Both the position numbers and the translations under genes were made by a program. DNA of 64,000 nucleotides from a bacterium (GTDB taxonomy: Bacteria > Fidelibacterota > Marinisomatia > Marinisomatales > TCS55), in assembly GCA_004321715.1 (NCBI GenBank), contig SGYN01000007.1, forward strand, positions 1-64,000, read 5' to 3'. Positions 19,632 through 34,900 of this stretch are shown one piece after another. The notes below the pieces were generated by a model, which saw only the letters and a list, made by a program, of their open reading frames with translations, did no database searches and was not told where the DNA came from. Within the stretch, counting starts at the first letter, position 1, and each line of letters starts with the position of its first letter.

Positions 19632-19658
19632 AAAAAGGGCAGTATATCTGCCCTTTTT
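19632..19658. terminator. intrinsic terminator after the giant gene (bidirectional shape)
   Basis: An 11-bp stem AAAAAGGGCAG (19632-19642) pairs with CTGCCCTTTTT (19648-19658) around a TATAT loop. It lies 16 nt beyond the stop of the giant gene, and its U-rich 3-prime arm works on the minus strand. The symmetric A/T arms would also work on the plus strand. Confidence 0.9.
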
Positions 19659-19673
19659 GATCATAAATAAATC

Positions 19674-19965
19674 TTATTTTACAAGAATCATCTTATGCGT
19701 ATCGCTTATGAGTAAATCCCCTTTTGGAGATATAACACGTGCCATATAAAAATAAACACCACTAGCTACACGCTCGTTATCCTTATTCAATCCTTTCCAG
19801 ATAAAATTATGATAACCTGCAGGTCGATACTCATTATTAGCTAATACTGCAACCTCTTCTCCTAATAAGTTATATACAACAAGACTTATCGTCGCTTCAT
19901 CTTGCATAGTAAGAAGAATAGATGTTTGCGGGTTAAATGGGTTTGGATAGTTCTGACTTAACGCA
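19674..19965 (-). other. C-terminal sorting domain of the giant protein (NYPNPFNP/FlgD-like)
   Basis: The last 95 or so residues carry LSQNYPNPFNPQTSI, then VVYNLLGEEVAVL and GVYFYMARV. This is the pattern of the FlgD-Ig/type IX-type sorting tail found across FCB-group secreted proteins. It implies export through the outer membrane by a type IX-like route. No type IX secretion genes are visible in the window. Confidence 0.85.
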
Positions 19966-22900
19966 TAACGATCCGGGAAAAGCTCTATCCCCGCATTATT
20001 TTTTTGTAAGAATTCTCTAGTACCTGCAATAAATCGCACTTCATGTTTCTGCGATGGATTGGTAACTGCATATTTATATACGTGTCTCCAACGTAAATCT
20101 TGAGCTGTTCCAAGCGTAATATCGATTGCAAACACATCTAAATCTTCTGGGATCAAATCTAAATCTTCAAATGTAAGATATACATTATGTTCATCATCTT
20201 GTGCTATTACTTCTAAGTCCCAGTATTCTCCTTCTTCTTTCGGCATACGAATGTCACGTGTATAGGTATCACCATGTTCTGGCCAGTCTCTATTATTTAC
20301 TCGAACAGATATTCCACCTGGGACTAATGGCGGCTCAAACGCATCCTGATTATCATAGGTATCCATTGCGCCCTGCAATAAGCCAACTTCATTAAATTGA
20401 TCTCTACCTAATCCATTACGAGCAGATATATTGACTAACCATTCATTATCTTCCAAAATAATTTCTGAATCAGCCACGCTTCTTCCTAATAATCCTCCGC
20501 CTCCATTACCTGGATTAATAAAGATACTAGATGCACTGGAAGATTTGTAGATATATCCCCCCCATGGTTCAAGTGAGGAAGCATTTGTCCAACTACCACC
20601 ATCATAGGTGTAAAAATTTGGATCGCCAGATAACGATGTTGAATCTTGTGTTAATACGCTACTTAATGGAACAGAAAAATCAAATGGATTTCCAATAAAT
20701 GTCCAATCACCGCTGGTTAAGTTAATTTGATACGGTTGATTGGTTTCAATCGTATATGTTTGACCTGTGTTAATACTAAACCCAGGATCTTTTATCAAAA
20801 TAAAATAGCTTTCTCCGCTATTTAATGTAGATAACTGCTCAAACTCTGTCCATGCCCCAGAGCCTGCGTATGCAAAGGCTCTCCATTTGGTATTATCAAA
20901 TGCAGCATCAGGCATATCATCTACAATAAGATTCACAGGAGAAGAACTTGTTGGGTTTCCTGGGAAAGACCACAATTGATAACTGCTTGCATCTGAACCA
21001 TTAGGAACTCCAGTTGGCCAACGATCTGTGCTTGCAAGACCATTTGGTATTGTAACAGAAATGGATGTAAAACCATCCACAGGTTTTTTGGTTATATTCC
21101 CGGCAACATCTTCCGAATATAAGTAATACTCAATTCCAGATGAGGTAGAATATGCACTTGCAATTTGATACGAGCTTAATGTTGACATATCTACAGGTGG
21201 CTGCCAGTTTGATTCTCCTCCACGACGATAATATAATTCTGCTTTATCAATACCTGACTGACCAGATCCATCTTCCGTAAATACTGCATTAATTACAACA
21301 GCCGTATTTTCTGTAGCTTCTTGAACAGGATTATGTGTAATTCCAGGAGGAGTATGATCTACACTAATTGTTTGTGGATTCGATGTCTCCATAGCGTTCC
21401 CAGCGCTATCATATGCAGTTACGGTCCAACTGTGCGATCCTTGTGCAAGACCAAACGCAGGAGAAAATCCTGTTGAGTCTGGTGAAATTTCCGCTGTTTC
21501 ACTTCCACCATTTAATGAGAACATATAATGACTGATCCCGGAAGTCGCATCACCTGAAGATTCCCATTCAAAACGATATTCTGTTTGATTGTACCATCCA
21601 GCGAGTGGCTTTATTAAGTCAAATGTTTGGGGAGAGGTATCATCCCATTTTGCAGTGACCATCATTGCAGTGGACTCATCATCATTATCGGCATTATCCT
21701 GGAGCCATAATTTTATGGTGCGAGAATCATTTGCCGGCATGGAAAAACTCAATGTTTGAATGCCTGAACCAGCAACATACTCTGAAGACTCTCCATCAAT
21801 TTCATAATGAGCGCCCGCTACACCAGAATGCTCGGATGGATTTGTCCAGGTTAATGAAAACGTATTATTTGATGTCCAGGAGGAAGGACTAATGCTTAAA
21901 GAAGAGACCGAAGCTGGAGCAGTAACATCATCAATTCTATATGATCCAGTGGTATCACTTATTCCTTCTACCGTAGCAATAATTTTAAATGAAAAGTCCC
22001 ATGTGGCACTGCTTGCAACTTCCAGAGCAATAGCTGCTTGACCGCTTGTAGTTGCATTATCTTGACTTACAATAGTTACATTGTTAGATGAAGGACTTAC
22101 TTCCCACGAAACAGGCGTGTTATTGCGGACAAGATTTCCAAATTGATCCTGCGCATCCAAAGTAAAGCCAAACTGGTCGTTTAATTCTAAATCTTGCGCA
22201 ACCTGAGGAACGTTACTTAATGAAGCCGTTACACCTGGCCATACAAGAACAACTGCCGATGTGTCATCTAAATCATATGCCGCAACCCGATTAATATTGC
22301 GCTCCACACTAGATGAAGAAACAATCTGCGCCGGAACAAATTGACCGGGTCTGCTGTCTACTTCAATTTCATTACTTCTAATAAATGAGGATGATTTACC
22401 AGAAATATCCTGTTTAATAGAATTAGATAAAGAACGAATCGTAGATATATTTGAACGGTTATTAGTTGCCGTTATAGTGGAAGAAACATTGGAAGTATTA
22501 TTTGCTAGAGACTCAAAACTACCAAAGGCATTTAATAATGAACTTTCTGTTACCCAACAACGAACCTGATACTCTGTCCCAGATATTGTATTTGTATTTA
22601 ATCGTGTACTTGCAACACCCTGCGCATTGGTATTGCTCGTTCCAGCGCTTAAGCTTTCACCCGTTCCAGAACCAGTTACTACTTCCCATACAACTTCTAC
22701 ATTTTCTAATGGATTATCAAACGTATCCACTAATGCAGTATAAAAATCAATGAAAGCAGTATCAGCAGAAACGCCCAGTTCTTCCGATGTTAGGCCTTCA
22801 TCTAAAGTAAGATTATATATATCCGATGGGATAATTATCACCACGGAGCTTACATGAGAACCAGAACCAGCATTGGCCGTAACCGTAACCTGGTCTCCAA

Positions 22901-25900
22901 CACTCAGTGTGTTATCTGTTGGGTCCGTATATAGGATAACCGTAGCATTTCCAACCGCATCTGTTGCCGTGGTATCAGAACTTAAGCGATATCCATCACC
23001 AGATCCACTTACCGAATTAATACTCCACACTACATGTTCACCAAGGCGGACTGAATTAGAAAATTGATCATATACATTGGCAGAAAATGTTAGGCTGTCT
23101 AACTGCGTCATTGTAGCAGACGGAACGGCAACCGCTACAGAATCGGGTGTACCTGGCTCTACTAGATAAAACCCAGAGGTTGAGGACGCATCATCAGCAG
23201 ATACAGTAAATGAGTTGTAACTACCAGAGACCGTACTAGTGATATACTGGTTGCTTATGATTCCATTTAGATTGGTTGAATCAGTTGAAACAACGGAAAA
23301 CGATCCGGTATTATTTACCGATGCCCATGTTACCGATCCTTTTGTTTTATAACGACCATATGTATTAAATAACTGTATGTTTGACGTGAGGCCAATGGTG
23401 GTACTCGTATCGGGACTTGCTAGAACGGTATCTCCAACCGCCGGTTGAAGAACCGTAATGGATGTTACAGGATAACTGCTTTGATTATGGTAGTATGCAC
23501 CTGCATCTCCATACGTATAATCAGGATCCACTTTATTGGTATCTACATCAATGCCTGCTGCTGCTGCAAGCAATGTAAAATCATCATTGGCGTAATCGGT
23601 AAACTGATCCGTACTGCTGGTAAAGGATCCAACACTATTTACCGTACCATCTACCTGTCCCTCTAAAATAGAATAATTAAGATCCACTGTACCGGAAGCA
23701 ACAGACAGCGAAGTTGCATTATCGTTCCCTGCAATGGTTATATGGTTCAATATGGCATCCCCATCTACGGTAAGAGGAACAGAGGCTGCCTCTACTCCAG
23801 AAATTTGAATATAACTATAGACATTATGGTTAGTTCTACCTCTATCGCCAGTAACTGTTAACCCTCCCCATGTAGAATCAGGATGTGTAGGTAAGAAGGA
23901 TATAGCTCCTCCATCTTCATTCCCCTCTGCATCAAGAGCTCCAGAAACCATTAGGCTAACTCCAGGACTAAAAAACAATTCTGCACCTGCATCTAATTCT
24001 AATGTATCATTTTCTGATACCGTAAAGTCATCGGTGATGATTACAACCGTGTCCGCAGACACAGTAATGTCACCTTGGGAATCTCCAGACAAAAGAACTC
24101 GCTGACGAGGGAATGCGCCCATGTCCACCACGGTATTATCTGCATCATATGTAGAGCTTGTATCCCCTGCATCAATACATGGACTTAAAATATTTAGTGC
24201 AAAATCTTTTTCAGAAGCATTCAAAAATAATGGATCTACATTTACATTGCCTGTTCCTGTATACCCACCCTGTATATTGGAATAGGTAATAGTTGGGTCA
24301 CCAGCAACGGCGTTTGTATTTCCCCAGATTATTGTATTTACAACAGATACTGATCCGGTTGAGCTATCAACAAGAGCATATTCATTTCCATATAATGTTA
24401 CATTGGAAATAGTAGCATCTGCCGCACCGCTAAGCGCAATCGCTTCCCCGCTTACACTGTCAATGAGAACATACGAAATATCAATAGATCCAGCAGATAC
24501 AACAACCCCATCACCAGCATCAGCATGAATAGAAAGCATATGAAGTGAACTGCTTCCACCGCTGAATTGTATTTCTTCACCAATCCATACATCCGCAGGG
24601 TTCAGATTGCTTCCTCTTAGGTGAGCCGATTTTCCCCAATTACTAAATCCATGATCGTAATACCCTGGATGTATAATTACAGAATCTCCTTCTAATACAT
24701 GATCCATTACCCAGTCAATAGATTCAAAAGAACCAGTAGACGCAGAAAAATTACTATAAATTACTTCATCTGTTCCCGTGGTGTCTACGTGCCAAGTAAC
24801 AGAGGTATATGCGCTTGGCGCATGTAAGCTATTTTCATAAGCACCCATATCTGGATTCGCAGTATCCGGCCTTGCAACGCCAGCAATATCTGCTGCTACT
24901 ACGTTGATTGAACGGGCAACACCAATCATTGGTGACCAGTCTAATAACGTTACATTTCCATTCTCCGCATCCGTAAATCCTGGGCGACCATTCATATTTC
25001 CTTCGCCATCAAAACCACCCATTACATTCGAAAATGCAACCGATGCTTCTTCATCCATATCATGGTTTCCCCAATAAATACTATTCAACATTTCTACTGC
25101 GCCAGAAGAGACAATAGAAATCCCGGTTGTATCATCGGAAGTATTATTAATAAATGTACAGTGATCCAATGTGATTGTACCGCCATCTACATACATTGCG
25201 CCACCATCGGCACTTTGGTTGCCATCAAATACACAATTGGTAAAACTTGATTGGGAATCATTAAGATATATGGCACCACCATTACCAGCGCCGCTATTAT
25301 CCCGAAAGATCATATTTTCAAATACAGGGTCAGCACCCGTTATGGATATTGCACCCCCATTGGAACCATTACCATTGATAATGGTTAATCCTGAAATATG
25401 CACCGAATCACTTTCCCCATTATTAAATACAAATGCAGTACCCAGATTTTGACAATCAATAATCGTAGTTGCCGCTCCAGATGTAGAACGAACAATACGT
25501 GTCAATCCTTGCATATTTAAATTGCGGTTATTGACTCCATTGTAAGTACCTGCTGCAAGCTCTAGAGTGTCTCGATTGGAAGATTTATTTAATGCACTTG
25601 CAATTGTTTTCAGTGCGGTTGCGCTTGTCAATCCATCATTATTATTATTCCCATTGGTATCATTTATATAATAAACCAAACGCTTTGGTTCACTAAGAAC
25701 ATGTTCATACGCTCCTATATCAGGGCTGGAACCAGCTGGGTTTGGCCTTGGGTTTCCATATAAGTCAATTACAGGGTGTAATATATCGTTTTCATCAACA
25801 TCTTCTATGCTTGCACCACCCTTGCCTATGGCAGAACTGTAGGCGGAAAGTGTACCCAAGCTATCTTCAAATAATGGATCAAAATCATAACAATATTCAT

Positions 25901-28900
25901 CTTCATCAAAGAACGACTCACTGGAACCTCCTTCAAAAATAGAATTGGTGATCGCAACATATTGTCCACTATTTTGTTGAATATATGTCTGGACCGCGGA
26001 TGGTACGATTCCGCCTCCACCAGTGTTCCTATTTATGTTCCCAGCAATAATGGAATTAAAAATGACAATCTGCTCACCATCAGATCCACCAATTTCCAAA
26101 GCAGTGCCTGAACCTGAAGCTTGATTAACTATCCCCTGATTTCCTGTAATAGTGGAGTTAATGATCGCTAATTCTGCATTCCAAGCATATAATCCAGAAC
26201 CATAATTGCCACTGCCGTTATTCCAGCTTGCTGTATAATTACCGGCAATAAGAGAATTAATTACATATATGGCGCTATTATCTGCATACACTCCTGCTCC
26301 TCTATGGAACTCACCTCCATTACCAGTGTTGTCAGTATAATTATCCAAGACTTTTGTTCTGTCTAGGATAAGTTTCCCCTGTTGCTGCACCTTGATTCCT
26401 GCGCCATCTAATTGACCAGATCCGTTATTATGATTACGGTTATTCTTGATAATACAGTTACGGAAAATAGCCCCAGCTCCATTTTCTACTACAATAGCTG
26501 GGCTCTGGCTATCTGAATCCTTAATCACACAATTTTCAAATACTGCCCCTGAAGGATTATAATTATCGTTACCATTTGTTTGGCCTACATACACACCAGC
26601 AACAGAAACCGCTGCTCCACCAACATCCCCACCACCATTTTGAATAGTGAAACCAATAATTTTTAATGTAGTATCATTTTGTGTGTCAATCGTAAACAAC
26701 TGTTTATTATCTTCTCCATCCAGGATAGTGGAATCAGGACCACCACGAGCAAATAAAATAATATTTTTAGGGGTAATGGATCCAGTATTTTGGTTTTCTA
26801 CAGCAAATTGTAATTCCTGATCCGCATTACGATCATACGTCCCAGGAAGAACCATTACTGTATCTCCTTCATCTGCCGCATCAATCGCATCTTGAATTTC
26901 TCGGAATGCGTCTGCAATGCTTCCTTCACCAGATCCAGATCCGTTTGCTGCATCTACATACCACACAGGACCCAAATATGTTGGTGTTGCAACAATCTGC
27001 ATAGATGGGGAGCTTTCATAACCAGCAGTATCCACACTGGTGACATAAAACCAATAACGCTCATTATTTGTTAAACCTGTTACGGTTCCTTCCGTACTGT
27101 ATAAACCTGTAGTAGAATCTACCAAAGTAAAATTGGTAGAATCAGCACTCGAATAAATTCGATACTGCACCACATCTCTTGCATCAGTTGCTGACCACAA
27201 CAATAGAACGGATTGATTATCTTCCGTTGCAAACAAATCTGATGGAGAATCTGGATATGGGGAAACAGCTAAACTGTTTTCCCATGCACCAACATCAGGG
27301 TTGGAACCTGCAGGGTTTGGTCTAACGTTCCCTGCAAAATCTATTTGAGGTGCGTTAATAATGTTCCCAAGTGCATCTTCTCCCTCCGCAACACCAGCTC
27401 CAATTGCGGAGCTACGAGGATGCAGAGCAAAAGTACTATCAAGAAATTCCGGTACAAGATTAAGAATATCATCACCACTCAGGTCATCATCCCCGCCGAT
27501 AATAGAATAAGAAGCGTACACTTCCGAACCGTCATTCTGATTGTCATAAATAGCAAACTGCCCATTATTTGTTGTGGTTTCAGTTTGAGAACCAGCTCTT
27601 GTTACAATGGTATTGCTGTGAATAATACTGTTAAAAATTGTAAGGTGTGGTGAATTTCCATCACTATTTACATCAGTCATACCTATCACACTGCCAGTAT
27701 GTTCATAAATAAGCCCATCATTAATTGTGGTCGTCTGGTTATTAACAACAGTGCTATTAATTAATTTTAAATGGCCACTGCCGCTATTGTAAGATATAAC
27801 CCCACCAGACGGATAAAAGTTTGAAATAGAAGCATATGATAAAGAATTGTTCGCAACAATTGTATTTACTAGCGTTACATCAGCTGATCCATAAGAATCT
27901 ACAGCTAAAACTGCACCAGATATATTACCCCCCACCTGGCCTGTCTTTTTTAGAGTGATATTGGTTAGTTTCGATCGATTAAAAAGTAGCGTACCTCCTT
28001 TAAGTAAAACAGCACCTCCATAACTAGTATTACCGCTACTGGGATTATCAACGGTTATATTTGTAAACTCACAATTATCAAAAACAGTATTTGAAATGTC
28101 GATGTAAACAGCTGCCTGCTCCCAATCTGATGCTGCTTCAAGATCTCCAGAATCAAACATCGTAAACACACAATTTTTAAACGTGACCCCAGAAGTGTAA
28201 TATGTACTTTGACTATTGTTATTCCAGAGTTGGTAGCCTTGTATTTTCACAACTGAGCCAGATCCATCATCTTCACCACCATTGCTTGCTGTGATAGTAA
28301 AACCAATAATTTGAAGTGTCGTATCTGTTTGATCTTCAATATTAAATACCCGTTTATTTTCTCCATCAAGAAATGTAGTTGCTGCACCATCACGAGACAT
28401 TAACACAATGTTTTTACCCGAAGTAGTCCCATCGGAATTCGAAGTAACAAATTCTAACTGCTGGTCATCCGGACGATCATACGTACCAGGCAAGACCAAT
28501 ACTGTATCTCCTGCGCTAGCAACATCAATGGCGTCCTGTACTTCGCGAAATGGATCATCGGGGCTTCCTTCATGGGCACCTGCGCCAGACCCATCATCCA
28601 CATACCATACTGGACCATTATAAAATGGTGTTAATTTTATCTGTTCAGATGCAGTACTTTGATAATTTGAAGTGTCAATAGAAGTAACATAAAAAGTATA
28701 TCTTGTATTGTTCGTTAGCCCTGTAATTGATGCGGAAGTATTGGTTAAACCTGTGATTGTATCCACTACTGAAAATGATGACCATCCGCTGCTGCTTGAA
28801 TCCGCCTGATATACATAATACTTGGAAACATCATCTGCTGATGGGGCGGACCAAGAAACAGTTGCCGATATATGTCCGGCAGTACCAGCAATATTAGCTG

Positions 28901-31900
28901 GAGCATCTGGATACGGAGTAACAGCCAAGCTGTTTTCTTGAGCTCCCATATCTGGGCGAGATCCTGCAGGGCTTGGTCTAGCATTCCCAGAATAATCAAG
29001 TGCAGGAGCAACAATATCATTGTCCTCTGCATCTATAGTTGTACTAGCACCCGCACCAATAGCTAAACTAGAGCTGCTTAAAGTAAAGTTCGTATCTGCA
29101 AAGACAGGATTAACATCTAAATTTCCATCCCCGTAATCATCTCCATCTATCCCAGCAAGAATTGAATATGAAAAACTATATTCATAATAACTGTTGCTAG
29201 AGCCGAAATTACTCGACAAATAAATTTCATGCTCTGCGCCACTATTGCCATATATAATAGAATTGAAAATGGTAAGATGGCAATTATTGCTACTACTAGC
29301 ATTAGAAACATGAATTGCGCTTCCATTACTATAAGTATTAGTTGACCCATCTATTTCATTGCCAGTTATGGTTGAGTTAATTATAGAATAAGACCCTCCA
29401 TATTCTAGCGTAAGCGCTCCACCCTGGGCATTGGAAGTATGCTCCACTGTATTATTAGCAATAATTGAGTTAACTATTGTAAGCTTATCGCCATCTGTAT
29501 AAATAACACCTCTAGCGGTCCCATTCGTAGCCTTCACTGTATTTCTAACTATCTTACAACCTTCTATATATAAAGTGTTATCACTGTACTGAGCCTCATC
29601 CATCATGATTATTCCATCGGATGAGCCATATCCAATACTAGAATTATCCCGGATAACACAATTAATAAGTCGCAGATGTGCTTGATCCATATAAATAATA
29701 CTCATCGCACCGTAATTATTATTTACAGTACGATCATGATCGGTATCAGCAAATACACAATTTTTAAAGGTTACACCATTAACCTGTGGATTGCTGCCTT
29801 CAGAACCTTGAATATGAACAACGCCACCCATGCCATTATTATAATTTATATCTCCTCCTGAGCTGGCTGTGATGGTAAACCCAATGATCTGCAAAGATGT
29901 ATCATTAACAAACTGATTATTGGAATAACGAAGAGTAAAAACGTGGGAACTTCTACCATCCAAAATGGTAGTTGCAGCTCCATCTCTGGACATCAATACA
30001 ATATTTTTATGCGATGTAACTTGTCCATCTGTATTCACTGCTTGAAAATTTAATTCTCTATTGCCGTTCCCATCATATGTTCCAGGTAATACCATTACTG
30101 TATCACCTGCGGATGCCGCATCAATCCCATCTTCTATATTGCGGAATGGTAGTGCGGGGCTTCCATCTCCACCTGAATTTGCACTGTCATTTACATACCA
30201 TACGGGACCTTTATATTCTGGCGCACCAGACACCTCATTAGAATACCCGGATACATATCCATCTGCATCCATAACTACAACCCGAAAATAATATGTGGTA
30301 CCGTTGGTTAAACCGCCGATACTTTTTGATGTAAAACTTGCGCCAGCACTATCCACTAATGTAGCAGCATTTGCTGAAGTACCTTTGTATATACGATACC
30401 GAACTAAATCCGTTTCCGAACCCGCAGTCCAGCTTAAAGTGACCGTATTATTGTTCACACTGCTTACGGTTAATCCAGAAGGACTGTCTGGATAAGGAGT
30501 GGTAGACAATGAATTTTCAAATGCTCCCAGATCTGGACTGGATCCAGTAGGAACCGGCCGCCCTGTATTTAGATAGTCATATACAGGTGTAGTGATATTT
30601 TCAAACACGCTTGTCCCTGCGCCAATGGCAGGGCTTGCTGCAGATAGGGTATATACGGTTGCTCCTGCAGAAAAATTTGGATCGGATGATAAAATATTAT
30701 CTTCATCAATTCCAGCATCACTTGCATACTGAATCAAAGAATAATCAACCTCAGAATTGCTTGTACCCCACCCGGAGCCGGCAGTAGACATATTTACTGT
30801 TGACGGAGTAACGTTTCCTGTGGAGGTAGTGTTTCCATACATAATGGAATTAAATATTACCGCATCATAGTTAGAAGCATATCGGTAAATACCTGCGCCA
30901 TAATAATTATTAGCCGGAGTGCTAGTGCTAACAGGGTTTACTTGATTATCTGCGATGGTAGAGTTAATAACCTGTATTTCAGGATCTTTTGATGTATAGT
31001 TGGGATTATCACCAAAACTTGCCAAAAGGTCGTAATAAATTGCTCCACCGCGCGCACTCCCATGATAGCTTGTGCTTGTACTGCTTGTACTGCGCAAGTA
31101 TTTTGAGTTTGCTTTATTTTGCACCAGAACTGAATTTATAAAGTGTGTCTGACCAAATCTTGTAAATACGCCTCCACCCCAAACATAAGTACCATTGATT
31201 GTATTATAACTAATGGATGAATTCACAAACCGTATAGGAGGGTTATTCTTTGGCCCTCTGTCTATATGAACAGCTCCTCCATAACTGTTAGAATAACCGA
31301 AACTTCCTGTATACAGATTTGGCGCTGTTCCTTGATAATCACCACCTGCTTCAATTTTATTGGAATCAATACGCGTATTTTCAAAATACGGTGATGAGTT
31401 AATTCCAACAGAAATAGCTCCGCCATAGAAACTGGAACCAGTGTTCGTGGATTCAGAATCCAACTCATTGGAGTTTCCTGCTATTACACAATTTTTAAAC
31501 TTGGGCCGGTAAACTACAGAATCTTGTACAATATAGGATCCATTTGAAGAAAAATAGCCTTCATTCCCTTTCATCCTAATTGGAGCATAAAAATTGCTAG
31601 ATCCAGTTCCTCCATCATTGGTTGTTTTTAAACCGCGAAATACACATCCATCAAACGTCGGGCTGGCACGGTAAATAGTGATCACAGTTCGATCTTGTTG
31701 CCAGGATGACAGTGAATGCGCCACCGTGGAATTCATAAAACGACAGTTCTCAAATACCGGATTCCATGGAACACGGTTGGAGCTGCTGCTGGTATAGCTA
31801 GGGCCCTCTATATCTACCAAGGGGTAGTCTTCATCCCCATTTTTAATGGTAAAACCAATAATTTTTGTGCTGCTTGAATATCCGGCTAATCCTGATTCTA

Positions 31901-34900
31901 AACCATCCTGATAATTCATACTGATAGCAGTACGCTCTCCTTCTCCATCAATTATGGTTGTCGCTGGACCTGCTACGGATTCAATAACAACATTTCTTCC
32001 AGTAAACTCTACCACAGGGTGATCCCCATGATCGGGCCCAGTATAGGTTCCTGGTTGTACCAAAATCTGAATACCATCAGAAGTAATGCTTTCCAATGCG
32101 GCTTGAATCGTATAATAAGCATTAGTTTCTTCTCCATTTGGATTCGAAGGCGCAGTGGATGGGCTATTATCTACATATATAGTGGTACCTGAAAATATAG
32201 GCGTTGCACTGACCTCACCAGAATAACGACTCTCATAGTTGTCGGAATCAATTGCCGTAATGCGGAAAAAATACTCCACACTATTACTCAAATTTGTTAC
32301 GGTTGTGGTGACCGTTGTACGCCCACTTACGTCACCCTGCTTTACCGTTGGGCCACTGGAAGCCCCATAATAAATCCCATACTTGGACACATCTGTGTCA
32401 GTATGCGCTGTCCAGGTAAGGACCACCTGTCCATTACCAGCCGATGCTGCAAGACCCGTAGGTGCTGCAGGAACCGGGCTTGAGCCCAATGTGCTTTCAT
32501 AGGCACCCATGTCAATAGTAGATCCAGAGGGGTTGGGTCGAACCGTTCCAGAAAGATCTGTTGTTGGAGCATTTTTACCATCAAAACTTGCGGCACCTTC
32601 TCCAAGCAAAGTACTGTACAGCGAAAGGGTGTAGTTTCCGGCTGATGCATCCGTGAACTGTGGGTCTACATCCAATGAATTATTCCCAAACCAGCTCTGT
32701 CCAGTTCCTCCTTCTATATCATTATAATCGGAGGTAAGGCTTGAGCCAGGTACAAGGATGTTATCAGAGGATTCCGCTGTGTTATCCCAAACAATAGAGT
32801 TAAACATGATAACATCTTCATTTGCATTAATATTTATACCCCCTCCGTACGAAGTATAGCTACTTGGGGCAAAAATAGAATTTCCTACTATAGTCGAATT
32901 AACAATCAGCACTTCTCCAACTTCACTTCCATAGGAAGCTAAGTCAACGTGTATACCTCCACCATATGCATGGCGAGCAGGAGACGAACCTGTATTGCCT
33001 GCAATCAGACAGCCAGAAAGGACTGCCTCTCTTTGAATCCCTAGCCCTCCTCCATACACATATCCATTATAAGTGGAAGTATTCGAATTACCGATAAATT
33101 GACATCGTCTAAAAGTAACAGGATCCGTATTGCGATGATCGCTTTGCGCCAAATATACGGCCCCACCCATACCATAATATCTTGCGCTAGTGGTATTATA
33201 GTTTATTTGACAATCTGTAAATACAGGTGAACCGGTGTAAACATAAATTGCTCCCCCCGAAGCAGAGTTTGATCCTGATCCTATAGTTTCTGCAGTATTC
33301 GACACAATCTGACAATTGGAAAAAGTTGGGGAAGAACTAGTCCCTGTAATATATATCGCTCCCCCATACACAGTGGCGCTAGCGGAAGCAGTGTTATCCC
33401 GAATAGTACAGTTTTTGAATTTTGGACTTGCACTGTTTATGTATACGGAACCACCGGAAGTATTTTGACCGTTTTTCAAGGTAAGGCCGATTACTTCAAA
33501 CGTAGAGCCTACTCCGCTGTTAAAAGTAAAATGTCTCGATGCAGCTCCTGCGTCTAGAATAGAAGAAGCAGCTCCATTCAATGAATTGATCACTACATTT
33601 TTACTGCTGGAAAACGTGATGTTCCTGTTTCCAGAACCCGTAAACGTACCATCTTTAAATGTAATTGTGTCCCCATTCGCTGCAGCATTATAAGCGGAAG
33701 ATAAAGTTGAAAATGGACTGGAAGAGCTTCCTGCGTTCGTGGAGCTTCCATTGGTTGCAACCCACCATACGGGACCTGCATAGGCAGGAACTACAGAAAC
33801 CTGTGTAGCATACAAACCTTCATTTCCGTCCGTATCTATAGCGGATAATGAAAAATAATATGTGGTGCCATTAGTTAAACCTGTTGCCGTATATGTAACA
33901 GTGGGGTGACTTAGTGTCGCCAGCAGGGTTGTACTGGATGGTGTAAACCCTGATGTAGTGCTTTTATAAATTTTATAGGACGCCATATCCGAATCGGTAT
34001 TAGCCGACCAAGATAAAACGGCTCCGCCATCTCTGGAAGCAACGCTCAGCCCTTGTACTTGCCCAGGATTTGGAGATCCACTTTGAGCGCTTTCATGTGC
34101 CCCTAAGTCTGGACTCGTTCCAGAAGGATTGGGTCTAGCAGAAGATGCAATGTCATTTGTAGGAGCTGCAATACCATCAAATGTGCTCGCGCCTGCACCA
34201 GCCAAATAACTGGAGCTGGATAAGGTGTAATCATTATTGCTTGCATTGGTAAACCCTGGGTCAATAGCCGTTGAGTTTGATGCCAAGGTATAATCATAGT
34301 CCGCGATGTTATTATAGTCAAAGGTTAATGTGATATTGGAGTGTCGATAAATGCTCTCATAGTCATCCGCTGTGTTTCCCCAAACGATGGTATTGAACAT
34401 GGTAAATTCAGAAGATGCTGAAGAATATGCATATATACCACCACCCCAATCATAAGAACTATAGACAGATGAAGCAGTGTTTCCTGCAATGGTACAATTA
34501 ATGATTTTCAAATCACTTGATGTGTTCAAGTAAATTGCCCCACCACGACCATAATAATTCAATGCTTCGCTGTTGGTCGTTGCCGTATTCCCTGTTATGG
34601 AACAGTTGACTAATTCAACTCCTATATTATTTGCATGCAATGCACCTCCAAACCCATTCTGTTTCCCTTTGGCGGTGTTGCCTCGGAAATAACAACGAGT
34701 AAACTTTAATGGGGTGACATCTTCATGATCAGACTCACCATACACAGCTCCTCCCAATCCAGAATAGCGGCCTGATTCCGCTTTATTATCATCAAACACA
34801 CAATCAGTAAATGAAGCAGTAAAGTCAGAGTCGCTATCTCTGCTATTAAAAAAGATAGCTCCGCCATAATTACTCGTCAACTGACTACCGCTACTCAATG